Source: a virus
Direction: 5' to 3' (one strand)
Virus record (IMG/VR): IMGVR_UViG_3300044742_000190
Span: 1-29,399 of that record
Length of the DNA stretch: 29,399 bases
Below are positions 7,338 through 14,084 of this stretch, in pieces. Both the position numbers and the translations under genes were made by a program. Position 1 is the stretch's first letter. Each line of letters opens with the position of its first letter. The notes under the pieces were generated by a model that had not been told where the DNA came from, ran no database searches, and was given only the letters and a program-made list of their open reading frames with translations.

Positions 7338-7513
7338 TGGCCGTCCGTGCTCAGGCGAGTGCTCGCAAGAGAACAACAGATTCTCCTGCGAGGTATGCCC
7401 CTTCGAATGCCCCGCGAGTCGGCGTCTATTCCCTTCGGTGCTCGAAGTAGAAGACGCCCTTCTCATGCGAGGCTGGGGCACTGCGCTATCTCGCCTTTCG
7501 ATCACGTCGGCAG

Positions 7514-7541
7514 CCTATACTATCGGTAGTACCAGTGTCAA
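7514..7541 (-). promoter_or_regulatory. Sigma70-like promoter with palindrome in spacer
   Basis: On the minus strand a perfect -35 box TTGACA (7541-7536) is followed, after 16 bases, by TATAGG (7519-7514). Between and overlapping them is the palindrome TACTA-TCGG-TAGTA (7518-7531), a plausible operator. It begins 10 nt after the stop of the small basic gene and points toward the early operon. Confidence 0.55.
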
Positions 7542-7551
7542 CGGGAAAGTT

Positions 7552-7791
7552 TCAGGATTGTTCGGCAGCCTCCAGCCGCTTACGTTCCCTGAACTTTGCC
7601 CAGCGAACCCTGACCGCGTTTCGAGCGATCTCCGAGAGGCGCTCCTTCGACAGCTTTCGCTTCTTACAGAGCGCCATGTATCGCCCGACCTCGATGGCGC
7701 GGCGGCTCGGCTTCCTTCTTTTCTCTGCGGCCATCCGGCCGATAGTATCAGCGATCTGGATCGTCTCCGCAAGCCTCTCGCTTCGCCCCAC
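7552..7791 (-). CDS. Small basic protein downstream of integrase
   Basis: 79 residues from a GTG that overlaps the integrase 3' end by 44 nt; an ATG at 7734 would give a 60-residue form, and neither has a strong ribosome site. The C-terminal segment (LSEIARNAVRVRWAKFRERK) matches a motif common in small phage and plasmid proteins, in which an R/K-rich helix ends in ARxAxxxRWAK. Probably DNA-associated. A role in regulating integration is possible from location but not shown. Confidence 0.55.
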   Translation of the reverse strand: MGRSERLAETIQIADTIGRMAAEKRRKPSRRAIEVGRYMALCKKRKLSKERLSEIARNAVRVRWAKFRERKRLEAAEQS

Positions 7792-8722
7792 CCTCGAGGT
7801 AGTCCCCGAGCTCCTCCGATGCCGCCTCGATGTCCTTCGTCGGGACGATCCGGTATCGGTCGTAAATCGCGTCCGAGCGAAGACCTAGGAGCTTCTTCGC
7901 CACGCTCCGAGGTATCCCGGCGTTGTCCATCCGCCGAGCGCTCGTCCGGCGAAAGTCGTGCGGGTTCTTCTCGGGGCACCCGGCCCTCGTCCTGGCTGTG
8001 TTCCAGGCGTGCCAGAAGGAGCCGATCGCCGCGCCCTGCATGAACCCTCGCGGGTCGGCTCCGCGCCAGAAAACGGTGGGGATGATTTTCTCGAGCTTCC
8101 GTTCCATCCGCCGGGTAGCAGCGCGCTGCTGCTCGAGGAGTCTCTTCAGTTGCCGGAAGCGTTTGAAGGGGAAGCTCCTCGGCTCGCCGTTCTTCGACGT
8201 CGGGAGGTTGACCATGCCGATCTCCCAGTTGACGTTCGCCCACGTGAGCGCCTTCGCCTCGCTCGATCTCCATCCGGTGAGCCAGAGAAACGTCGCGAAC
8301 GGCCTGAGATCCCACGGCAGGAACTCGAGGACCGCCTTGAACTCCTTCGACTCGAAGAAGTCCTGCCGCGCGTTCTGGTACTCGAGCTCGGGGAACGGCG
8401 GGACCTTCAGCTTCCCGGCCTTCGCGTAGATCCCCATGGCCGTCCGGAGGAACGACAGCTCGCGGTCGATCGTCGCTGGCGCGTGCGTGCGCCGCCTCTT
8501 GTCCACGTACTCGAGGAGCACGTCGAACGTGAGAAGCTCGGCAAGGGTCTCCTCGCCGAAGAACCCGAATAGAGCCTTGAAACTCGTCAGCATCGCCCTG
8601 ATCGTCCCCGCAGAACGCTCCTTCTGCCGGTAGACCATGAGGAGCTTGTCCCTCAAGTCGACAACACGCACCGGAACTCCCGATTGAAACGCAGGGCGAT
8701 CGCCGTCTCTCTCCGGCGACAT
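7748..8722 (-). CDS. int: Tyrosine recombinase / phage integrase
   Basis: 324 residues. The N-terminal SAM-like core-binding domain covers about 15-115 and the catalytic domain 125-310. Visible catalytic residues are R152 (TGWRSSEA), K177 (TSKNGEPR), H255 and R258 (HDFRRTSAR), and the nucleophile Y290 (YDRYRIV). The second histidine of the usual LGH motif is a Leu here (LLGLRSD), an unusual change. It catalyses site-specific insertion and excision of the phage genome. It diverges from the plus-strand gene at 8848; an excisionase-like gene lies 1.5 kb away on the plus strand. The ATG has only a weak ribosome site. Confidence 0.95.
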   Translation of the reverse strand: MSPERDGDRPAFQSGVPVRVVDLRDKLLMVYRQKERSAGTIRAMLTSFKALFGFFGEETLAELLTFDVLLEYVDKRRRTHAPATIDRELSFLRTAMGIYAKAGKLKVPPFPELEYQNARQDFFESKEFKAVLEFLPWDLRPFATFLWLTGWRSSEAKALTWANVNWEIGMVNLPTSKNGEPRSFPFKRFRQLKRLLEQQRAATRRMERKLEKIIPTVFWRGADPRGFMQGAAIGSFWHAWNTARTRAGCPEKNPHDFRRTSARRMDNAGIPRSVAKKLLGLRSDAIYDRYRIVPTKDIEAASEELGDYLEGGAKREACGDDPDR

Positions 8723-8847
8723 GGGGACTCGCTTTCCCGGCTTCGGGAGTAGCTGTCATCCTTACCCTGCTAACCCGCTCCCCTGCAAGCTCTTTCTCTC
8801 GACACCCCTTGCAAGCGATAGAAGAAAGGTGTATAGGAGGCACTACG
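8723..8847. promoter_or_regulatory. Divergent intergenic region with TGCAAG repeats
   Basis: 125 nt between the integrase start and the plus-strand gene at 8848. It contains two TGCAAG copies 26 nt apart (8784 and 8810), the second within the 8-bp palindrome CTTGCAAG (8808-8815). These could be repressor or Int/Xis binding sites. No convincing consensus promoter was found in either direction. Confidence 0.35.
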
Positions 8848-9090
8848 ATGGCACCCAAAGCCAATAACGGCGGGAGGAAGAAAAAGATGAACAAGCTCCG
8901 GCGAAGCATGGTCTTCGACGACGGAGGCAAGCTGCTCGACGAGCTCACCAAGTTCTGCAACGAGGCGAGCACGCAGCACGTGTCGACACAACGAGCCGTG
9001 AACGCGCTGATCCAGTTCTGGAAGCGCCTCAAGGATCGGGAGGAGGTTACGCCTGCTGACTTGCTCATGAAACCGCCGGAAGAGGATTAG
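8848..9090 (+). CDS. Small basic hypothetical protein
   Basis: 80 residues. A Lys/Arg-rich N-terminus (GGRKKKMNKLRRS) is followed by a helical domain (LLDELTKFCNEAS.. QRAVNALIQFWKRLKDREEV) and an acidic tail. AGGAGG lies eight bases before the ATG; an earlier in-frame start at 8809 lacks this. The basic N-terminus and its position opposite int suggest a DNA-binding regulator, but no HTH is clear. It ends in TAG and is followed at once by a small hairpin. Confidence 0.65.
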   Translation: MAPKANNGGRKKKMNKLRRSMVFDDGGKLLDELTKFCNEASTQHVSTQRAVNALIQFWKRLKDREEVTPADLLMKPPEED

Positions 9091-9105
9091 GTGCCTTCAG
9101 GCACC
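9090..9105 (+). terminator. Small terminator-like hairpin
   Basis: GGTGCC-TTCA-GGCACC, a perfect 6-bp stem with a tetraloop, directly overlapping the stop codon of the 8848 gene and followed by CTTTAGG. The T-run is short, so termination may be partial. Confidence 0.4.
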
Positions 9106-9160
9106 CTTTAGGTGTCCCTTAGAACAAAGTACGGGTAGGCCGTCAAGAGGATTCCGAAGA

Positions 9161-9913
9161 ATGATGTGGGAACTTCCAGACGGGTGGTTAGAGCGGTACC
9201 AGGCCGGTGATCTTCGGACGTGCTACGCGGCGCTCGAGGGCGAGGATCACTTCTACGCCTGGAGCCTGCGCGGACGGATCAGGAGCCTCCAGCTTCGCGG
9301 CGTCCAGGCGGACGAGCTCTTCGACCACGCCAGCGAGCTTGCCGCCGACACGGAGCCCTCGGTCAAGGACCACGCCCGCATGATCGGCCACCTGGCCTTC
9401 GTCCGCGAGAACGGCCTCCTCATGGGCCACACGTCCTCCCTTCCTGACCCGGAGCTCATGCGGGAGGCCAAAGGCGCACGCGAGTGGATCGAGTCCCACC
9501 TGGCGATCGACGCCTGGGCGCACATCAACGACGGGAACAGCTGGCCCGCGATCGAGATCCTCCAGGGCCTCTTAAGGCTCGCAGGAGGCATAGAGCGGCA
9601 CGCGCAGCGGTCCTTCTGGAACCTTGGCCTTGGCGCGGCCATGGCGAACGCAGGAGAGCCCCTGGACGCCAGGGCGGCCCTGGAGCAGGCCGGGATATAC
9701 GCGCGGCTCGTGCCGACGAAGCTCGACGCCGGCCGGGTGGTCGGCATGCTCTGCGGGGTCTACCGGGAGCTCGGGGAGGCCGACGAGGCCGCGTCCTGGA
9801 TGGCCTACCTCGCGCGATTGGCGCTGCCCCTGAGCACGCGGCGGCTGATCCAGAGGCGCTCGGCGCTCCTCAGCTCTCGATCAAGCCTGGAGAGGCACCT
9901 TGTGCTGGTCTAA
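9161..9913 (+). CDS. Hypothetical helical-repeat-like protein
   Basis: 250 residues starting at ATG (a second ATG follows directly), with GAAGA close upstream. Nearly all alpha-helical, with TPR-like alternation of small and aromatic residues (SFWNLGLGAAMANAGEPLDARAALEQAG; RVVGMLCGVYRELGEADEAASWMAYLARLAL). This pattern suggests a TPR-type scaffold in the last 120 residues. No enzyme motif seen. It lies in the lysogeny region between int and xis-like genes, so a regulatory, accessory or superinfection-related role is possible but unproved. Confidence 0.7.
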   Translation: MMWELPDGWLERYQAGDLRTCYAALEGEDHFYAWSLRGRIRSLQLRGVQADELFDHASELAADTEPSVKDHARMIGHLAFVRENGLLMGHTSSLPDPELMREAKGAREWIESHLAIDAWAHINDGNSWPAIEILQGLLRLAGGIERHAQRSFWNLGLGAAMANAGEPLDARAALEQAGIYARLVPTKLDAGRVVGMLCGVYRELGEADEAASWMAYLARLALPLSTRRLIQRRSALLSSRSSLERHLVLV

Positions 9914-9936
9914 AAAGAGGCCTTGAAAGCAGGCCT
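9911..9936 (-). terminator. Minus-strand terminator beyond the late operon
   Basis: AGGCCT-(7 nt)-AGGCCT (9918-9936) forms a 6-bp stem. On the minus strand it is followed immediately by CTTTTTAG, a classic U-run. On the plus strand it is followed by GAAAAATC, which is not a U-run. It would stop leftward transcripts that run past the dockerin gene and antisense through the xis-like gene. Confidence 0.5.
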
Positions 9937-9958
9937 GAAAAATCTTTCTGGATTGCCC

Positions 9959-9987
9959 TTGCGAAACAGTAGGCCAGCGCCTATACT
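9959..9987 (+). promoter_or_regulatory. Sigma70-like promoter
   Basis: TTGCGA (9959-9964), 17-base spacer, TATACT (9982-9987): a good match to the sigma70 consensus with ideal spacing. Start would be near 9994, about 40 nt before the ATG at 10034, and would drive the small gene and the excisionase-like gene as one transcript. Confidence 0.65.
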
Positions 9988-10033
9988 TTCAGGCATGGAA
10001 ACAACCAAGGCCACGAGACAGGAGACGACAACG

Positions 10034-10225
10034 ATGAAGACTCACGAGCACAAGACCGCAAAGTACCGGATGATCATGGAACCCTCGGGGGTGGACCGCA
10101 ACGGAGGCTACCTCTACGGGTACCGCGAAACCTGCGAGTGCGGCGCGAGCAAGAAAACGCAGTATCGATCTGCTTCTGATGCCGAGGCTGCGCTGAAGGG
10201 TGCCACGGACGAAGACTCGAAGTGA
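10034..10225 (+). CDS. Small hypothetical protein upstream of xis-like gene
   Basis: 63 residues with AGGAG nine bases before the ATG. It contains one CxC pair in CECGASKKTQ, preceded by a Gly/Tyr-rich strand region (GGYLYGYRETC), and ends acidic. An ATG 39 nt upstream sits at the predicted transcription start and lacks a ribosome site, so it was not chosen. The stop overlaps the GTG of the next gene (GTGA), so the two are coupled. Function not recognised. Confidence 0.65.
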   Translation: MKTHEHKTAKYRMIMEPSGVDRNGGYLYGYRETCECGASKKTQYRSASDAEAALKGATDEDSK

Positions 10226-10413
10226 ACCTCCTCTCCGTCCGCGAGGCCGCTGCCACGCTGAAGCTCTCGCGCCAGCGCGTGCAGCGCCTCTGCCTTGACG
10301 GCCGCTTAGGCCGCAAGGTGGGCGGGGTCTACGTGATCACAGCCGAGGAACTCCAGGCTTTCCGTCGACGGCCGCGAAAGACCGGGAGGCCTAGCAGCCG
10401 ATGTTGCAGCTGA
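10222..10413 (+). CDS. Excisionase-like helix-turn-helix protein
   Basis: 63 residues, GTG start overlapping the previous stop. The sequence LSVREAAATLKLSRQRVQRLCLDGRLG followed by KVGGVYVITAEEL is the typical pattern of the HTH_17 (MerR-like winged-helix, excisionase) family: an HTH plus a short wing. Such proteins bend DNA at attachment sites or repress promoters. Being a separate gene from int on the opposite strand with its own promoter fits control of excision. The last 23 nt overlap the 3' end of the minus-strand dockerin gene. Confidence 0.78.
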   Translation: MNLLSVREAAATLKLSRQRVQRLCLDGRLGRKVGGVYVITAEELQAFRRRPRKTGRPSSRCCS

Positions 10414-10735
10414 TGATCGGATTCGAAGACTGCTTGCAGGTCGTGTTGAAGGGTCCTGGGGACGGAGGCGCAGGCCCGCCAGAGAAGAGCCAGTTCAGGA
10501 TGAAGCTTGCGTCCGCTCCGTTCACTTGCCCGTCGTGGTTCGCGTCCGCTTCGTTGAGGCACGGAGGCGCGGGACCGCCATGGAAGAGGTAGTTCGAGAT
10601 GTACGACGCGTCCGAGACGTTGACGGTTCCCGAGTGGTTCGCGTCTCCACGTGCTATGATCTCGGCGTCGGGGAAGATGGCGAACCCGCTCACCCCAACA
10701 AAACCCAAACACAGCGTCCAGAGTGCTTTCCTCAT
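10391..10735 (-). CDS. Secreted dockerin-type protein
   Basis: 114 residues. An N-terminal signal peptide is followed by two dockerin-like calcium-binding repeats: GDANHSGTVNVSDASYI near 30-46 and ADANHDGQVNGADASFI near 63-79, each with Asp/Asn ligands and a following helix plus GGPAPP. The C-terminus is Cys-containing. Dockerins bind cohesins or act as free calcium-binding domains; GGPAPP dockerin pairs are abundant in Planctomycetota-type and related genomes. AAAGGAG nine bases before the ATG; stop TAG. It looks host-like and was probably acquired, since it is not a standard tail gene. It is the last gene before the predicted terminator at 9911. Confidence 0.8.
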   Translation of the reverse strand: MRKALWTLCLGFVGVSGFAIFPDAEIIARGDANHSGTVNVSDASYISNYLFHGGPAPPCLNEADANHDGQVNGADASFILNWLFSGGPAPPSPGPFNTTCKQSSNPIISCNIGC

Positions 10736-10783
10736 GGCTCTTACTCCTTTTCCCGCCGCCCGTTAAGACTACGATGAATCGAC

Positions 10784-10804
10784 CGTAGGCTCTAACGTCC
10801 TACG
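10784..10804. promoter_or_regulatory. Inverted repeat between divergent genes
   Basis: CGTAGG-(9 nt)-CCTACG, centred in the 122-nt gap between the dockerin gene (minus) and lipoprotein gene (plus). A possible operator; no strong promoter boxes were found around it. Confidence 0.35.
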
Positions 10805-10857
10805 CGTGTACGATTTAGGTGAAGAGAAACAGGGGACCTTGCCCAAGGGGTAACGCG

Positions 10858-11250
10858 ATGCGGCTTCTTCTCCCTCTCCTCCTCTTCCTCTCCGGCTGCT
10901 CGACCATCCTCCACGGCGAGACCCAGAAGATGACACTGCTCTCCGACCCGCCCGGCGCGGTCGTGAGCGTCCGCGGCTACCAGGTCGGGACCACGCCATG
11001 CCAGGTCGAGGTGCGCCGCGAATCCACTCCGGCAGTCGTGTACCTCGCGAAGCCCGGCTACATTTCCCGGAGCGAGGAGATTCCAGCGCGCTTCAACGGC
11101 TGGGTCTTCGGGAACCTTGGCTTCGGGATCATCGGCGGCTTCATCGGCTTCATGGTGGACATCGAGTCCGGAGCCATGTGGTACTACGAGAGCCCGCCGG
11201 ACACCGGCTGGAAGCTGATGAGGGACCCTACTGCGGTGACGGCCCACTAA
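10858..11250 (+). CDS. PEGA-domain-like lipoprotein
   Basis: 130 residues. A signal peptide with lipobox LSGC (11-14) predicts a lipoprotein anchored through Cys14. The following STILHGETQKMTLLSDPPGA, VVSVRGYQVGTTPCQVEV is typical of small phage lipoproteins with a PEGA-like beta domain; the C-terminus has a Gly-rich hydrophobic segment (FGNLGFGIIGGFIGFMVDI). AAGGGG seven bases before the ATG. It is alone on the plus strand in the late region, so it may be expressed separately, perhaps from the lysogen as an envelope or superinfection protein; that is inference. Confidence 0.78.
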   Translation: MRLLLPLLLFLSGCSTILHGETQKMTLLSDPPGAVVSVRGYQVGTTPCQVEVRRESTPAVVYLAKPGYISRSEEIPARFNGWVFGNLGFGIIGGFIGFMVDIESGAMWYYESPPDTGWKLMRDPTAVTAH

Positions 11251-11267
11251 CTTTCGCATATAGCCCC

Positions 11268-11372
11268 TCACCACCGCCTCTTCTCCCGCCGCTTCTTGAG
11301 CTGGCGGAAAGCCGCGTCTACGACGAAGATCAGGCCTATCGCGGCGAGCGCCACGATCACGAGTTCCGTCAC
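11268..11372 (-). CDS. 34-residue membrane peptide
   Basis: GTG start overlapping the stop of the lyase-like gene (GTGA), with GGAAGGG five bases upstream. The peptide is one hydrophobic helix (ELVIVALAAIGLIFVVDA) and a strongly basic tail ending in KKRREKRRW. Small, positively charged single-span peptides at the end of tail or lysis operons include holin-like and antiholin-like proteins, but no lysis gene is recognisable nearby. Converges with the lipoprotein gene 17 nt away. Confidence 0.62.
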   Translation of the reverse strand: MTELVIVALAAIGLIFVVDAAFRQLKKRREKRRW

Positions 11373-12094
11373 TTCAGCCCTTCCCACTTCCGGAGCGAGT
11401 TGAGCCACACGCGGCGCTGGAACCCGGCCGGGTACAGGCCGGGGTCCCTCGCCCCCGGCACGTAGGCACCGAAGCGGAAGTACGGACCCACCGTCGTGAA
11501 CCCTCCCTTCTTCGAGAGCGTGGCGCGCTTCCGCTGGTTGAAGACCTGGACGCCGTTCAGCCAGGCCTGAGCGTGGCCCTTCGGGGACGCCTCCCAGCGG
11601 AAGGAGAACTCGAATAGGTGCCGACGCCCTATGACGTTCGGGACCACCGCCAGGATCGTCCGCGTGCCGTTGATCACCCGAACGAACCTGAACTCGTTAC
11701 GCACGACCTCGACGGACCACGGCGGGTTCAGGTGAATCTCGCCGCTCTGGAACCACTGGCAGACTACCGTCTTGTGGCTCGACTGCTCCCAGTCGGCGGG
11801 GATCTCGATCTCGAAGGCGAAGGTGCGCTCGGAGCCAACCGGGTCCCGTACGTGGATCTGGCTCGTCGTCGACGGGTCCCAGAGGCCAATCTCGGCGCGC
11901 TCCGGTCCCGTGGCCGTGCCGTCGATCACGAGCTGCGCCTGGACCCTACCTGGCTCGAGCAGGGTGATGTCCGCGCTCGAAGGCACGTAGAGGTACTGTC
12001 CCTGCGCGTGAACCGGGGCCGTCTGGAAGGTGTCCTCCCAGAGCAGAGCCGCCTGGCCGAGAACCCAAAGCGCGAGCGTGGCCGTTCCGATCAT
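11369..12094 (-). CDS. Heparin-lyase-like polysaccharide lyase
   Basis: 241 residues. The fold pattern matches the Polysacc_lyase (heparin lyase I-like) family: a signal-like hydrophobic N-terminus, a beta jelly roll, and the characteristic end GPYFRFGAYVPG (203-214), comparable to the family's YFKxGiYR motif. These enzymes cleave uronic-acid glycans by beta-elimination. Good site GGGAGGAG before the ATG, which overlaps the upstream stop (ATGA). Its place in the tail-fibre cluster suggests a capsule or slime depolymerase. Active-site residues cannot be fixed by eye, so activity is inferred. Confidence 0.7.
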   Translation of the reverse strand: MIGTATLALWVLGQAALLWEDTFQTAPVHAQGQYLYVPSSADITLLEPGRVQAQLVIDGTATGPERAEIGLWDPSTTSQIHVRDPVGSERTFAFEIEIPADWEQSSHKTVVCQWFQSGEIHLNPPWSVEVVRNEFRFVRVINGTRTILAVVPNVIGRRHLFEFSFRWEASPKGHAQAWLNGVQVFNQRKRATLSKKGGFTTVGPYFRFGAYVPGARDPGLYPAGFQRRVWLNSLRKWEGLK

Positions 12095-12288
12095 GGTCTC
12101 CTCCCGTCCCGAGGCTCCTCCACCACGAAGCTCGAAAGTTCCTCTGAGATCCGCAACCGCTCCTGGAGCTCCAGGTTCACGGCCTCGAGCTGCCGTATGC
12201 GGTCCTGGTCCCAGGCCATGCGCCGCGCGACTCCGAGCAGCGCCTCGACGAGTGCAAGCGGGTCGTGGCAGTTCGGTGGCTCGCTCAA
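12091..12288 (-). CDS. Small coiled-coil protein
   Basis: 65 residues from a TTG start that overlaps the stop of the LamG gene (TTGA), with GAGG eight bases upstream. Central long amphipathic helix (ALVEALLGVARRMAWDQDRIRQLEAVNLELQERLRISEEL) with a heptad-like pattern, probably a coiled coil. Small coiled-coil proteins at this position may be chaperones for tail fibres or oligomerisation factors; no specific family was recognised. Confidence 0.62.
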   Translation of the reverse strand: MSEPPNCHDPLALVEALLGVARRMAWDQDRIRQLEAVNLELQERLRISEELSSFVVEEPRDGRRP

Positions 12289-13340
12289 CGCCGCGTCCTC
12301 GCCGCCAGCGCACCCGAGGGTCTCGAGCCGGTCACGCGCGGTGTAAGCACGCTACGCAGGCGAGTCGCCGTCGAGCCGACCGCAGGCGTCCCGGCCACCG
12401 GCGTAGTCCCGGCCGAGATGTTGTCCGACGTGTCAACCGACTTGAGCTGGACGTCGTAGGAGACCCCGTTCGAGAGTCCGGTGATCGTGTAGCCCTCGAG
12501 GCCAGCCGCCACGTCCGCCGCTTTGAACCACGTCCCTGCTGCCGCGCCTCCGGAGTGCTCCACGGCGAACGTCGGGAGCATCCACGTCGCCTCGTACATG
12601 CGCCATGGATCGGTATAGAGCTGGAGGACCTCGGCTGCGCCGAGCACACGGTTCCGCCAGATCCGGATCCCGGCGATCATGCCTGCCAGACGGTTCGAGT
12701 CTGACCGCGCGCCTATCCGTATCGGCTCGATCGTGCCGGCGAAGATCGAGAGCTGCGCGCCGAAGTCCCCGTCTGTGGTGAGCGCGAGTCCGTCCTTGTA
12801 GGCGCGGAAAACTCCCGCGTCGTACGTGAGGACCACGTGCGCCCAGACACCGTTATTGAGGTTACAGTTAGTCGTGAGCTGTATCTCGTTAGCGACCCCG
12901 TCCGAGGAGACCTGGAGCGCGACCTCGTCGCCGTTAACGTAGATCCGCCAGGCACGTCTCCCGTCAGTCGTCGTGTACTTGCCGAGCAGCCCCTGGATGA
13001 TCCCGCTCCCGGCCACGGGGTTGTCGCAGCGGAAGATGATCTCCCAGGACATGCGCGGCTGGCCGTCGACCCACGCAGCGGGTGGAGCGGCTATCGTAAG
13101 TTCCTGGTTCGCGGCTCCGTCGAAGTCGAGGCACGAGCCGTAGGTACTGACGAGCCAGTCTCCGACCGGGTCGAGCGCGGAGCCGAAAACCGCATGCAGG
13201 TTGTGGCCAGACAGGTCCTCGCAGATCCTGCCGCCGTCCCAGAACGGCAGCGCCAGACAGCAACCAGGCCAGAGACCTTGAGCGCGCGGCGCTACGAGTC
13301 CTTTTTGAAATGCCCAGCGTTGCGGCTTGTGGAGCGGCAT
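12285..13340 (-). CDS. LamG-like tail protein with partial Fn3
   Basis: 351 residues. About 28-250 form a concanavalin-like LamG_3 jelly roll, with the typical strands WEIIFRCDN, WAHVVLTYDAGVFRAYKDGL, IRIGARSD and end motif LYTDPWRMYE. Residues 265-325 (GTWFKAADVAAGLEGYTITGLSNGVSYDVQLKSVDTSDN) look like the second half of a fibronectin III domain. The protein ends in a disordered basic tail. LamG domains usually bind carbohydrate, so a receptor-binding role in the virion is likely. The ATG overlaps the HNH gene stop (TAATG); ribosome site weak. Confidence 0.8.
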   Translation of the reverse strand: MPLHKPQRWAFQKGLVAPRAQGLWPGCCLALPFWDGGRICEDLSGHNLHAVFGSALDPVGDWLVSTYGSCLDFDGAANQELTIAAPPAAWVDGQPRMSWEIIFRCDNPVAGSGIIQGLLGKYTTTDGRRAWRIYVNGDEVALQVSSDGVANEIQLTTNCNLNNGVWAHVVLTYDAGVFRAYKDGLALTTDGDFGAQLSIFAGTIEPIRIGARSDSNRLAGMIAGIRIWRNRVLGAAEVLQLYTDPWRMYEATWMLPTFAVEHSGGAAAGTWFKAADVAAGLEGYTITGLSNGVSYDVQLKSVDTSDNISAGTTPVAGTPAVGSTATRLRSVLTPRVTGSRPSGALAARTRR

Positions 13341-14074
13341 TAACCAGGCAGCTCTCCAGAGATAGTCTTCGGCTTCCGCAGCGGAGCGGATAGCGGCTCG
13401 GCTGTCCCACGGAGGTAGGAGATTGCCCGGAGAAGAATGTCTTCGTTGTCTGCAAAGTGGCCAAGTCCAGCGTTGCAGAGGTTACAGAGGAAGCCGCGGA
13501 TTCTGCCTGTGGTGTGGTCGTGGTCCAGGTGCAGCTTTCGGCCGGTTCCGAGACGGTCGCCGCAAATTGCGCAGTCTTCTCCCTGCAAGGCTCTCCAGTA
13601 AGCCTCTGGCTGGCCCTGGTAGTCCGGAGGCGCGAAGCCTCCGTCGCGGGCCATTTCCATTCGCCTATAAACCCTGACCCTCTCTCTGTTATTGGCGCGC
13701 CACCTCGCAACGCTGGCTTTGCACTGTTCCTTGTTTTTCTGGTACTTCTCTTTCGATAGAACGCGCAGTCGATCTTTGTGCTTTGCCTGGTAACGAGCCT
13801 TGGCCCTGTCACGGCAGGCCTTGAACCCCTCGGGATCTTTTGCTTTCCACCGAGCTTCCGCGGCGGCCTGGCTCTCGCGGTTATACCGCCTCTTCACCTT
13901 CTCTGGATGCTCTGCGCGCCAGCGTGCTGCGGCCAATCGCGCCTTCTCTTTTACTTCTGGACGTTGACTGTACGCTTTCTTATAAGCCTTGACTCGGTCG
14001 GGATGCCTCTCTCTGTACCTCTTCATTGCGGCAAGATGGTAGGCACGCCTTTTTTCTTCTTCGGTTGGTTCCAT
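13340..14074 (-). CDS. HNH endonuclease VII-like, with basic repeat domain
   Basis: 244 residues. N-terminal half: a highly basic, repetitive helical segment with recurring RxRxxHPxxVK/RWRAxx units (about 15-140). C-terminal half: recombination endonuclease VII-like HNH, CAICG (168-172), HLDHDH (182-187), CNLCN (197-201). Such proteins are commonly homing endonucleases in phages and nick or cut intron or intergenic sites to spread themselves. Located between two tail genes, with an overlap to the next start (TAATG). The ATG chosen lies 10 nt after the upstream stop; ribosome site weak. It is probably a mobile insertion into the tail cluster. Confidence 0.85.
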   Translation of the reverse strand: MEPTEEEKRRAYHLAAMKRYRERHPDRVKAYKKAYSQRPEVKEKARLAAARWRAEHPEKVKRRYNRESQAAAEARWKAKDPEGFKACRDRAKARYQAKHKDRLRVLSKEKYQKNKEQCKASVARWRANNRERVRVYRRMEMARDGGFAPPDYQGQPEAYWRALQGEDCAICGDRLGTGRKLHLDHDHTTGRIRGFLCNLCNAGLGHFADNEDILLRAISYLRGTAEPLSAPLRKPKTISGELPG

Positions 14075-14084
14075 CTCGCCATTA

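Larger units (their letters stand above)
7038..7551 (-). other. Gene-free leader region, possible structured RNA
   Basis: About 510 nt with no convincing gene on either strand. The frames that stay open here have an odd composition and no ribosome site. On the minus strand it holds, in order, a promoter (7541-7514), several short hairpins (for example GAGAA/TTCTC at 7369-7385 and GCGAG/CTCGC near 7355-7366), a strong nested terminator-like hairpin (7337-7291), a CCCCC/GGGGG hairpin near 7178-7193, and two copies of GGTAAAAGG (7052-7060, 7151-7159). The phage attachment site could also lie here, next to the integrase, but no core could be identified without a host sequence. Confidence 0.5.

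Noticed and set aside
7369-7385. A 5-bp stem with 7-base loop resembling a tRNA anticodon arm
   Set aside because: The loop lacks T33, and no matching acceptor, D or T arm is found nearby on either strand.
7204-8043. A 279-codon plus-strand frame
   Set aside because: Antisense to the integrase end and the leader region; no ribosome site and a shadow-type composition.
8809-8835. TTGCAA and TGTATA resembling a promoter for the 8848 gene
   Set aside because: The spacer is only 15 bases and transcription would start inside or after the ribosome site, leaving it unusable.
7515-9068. A 517-codon minus-strand frame over the integrase
   Set aside because: It is an out-of-phase shadow of the integrase, Arg/Pro-rich without domain pattern.
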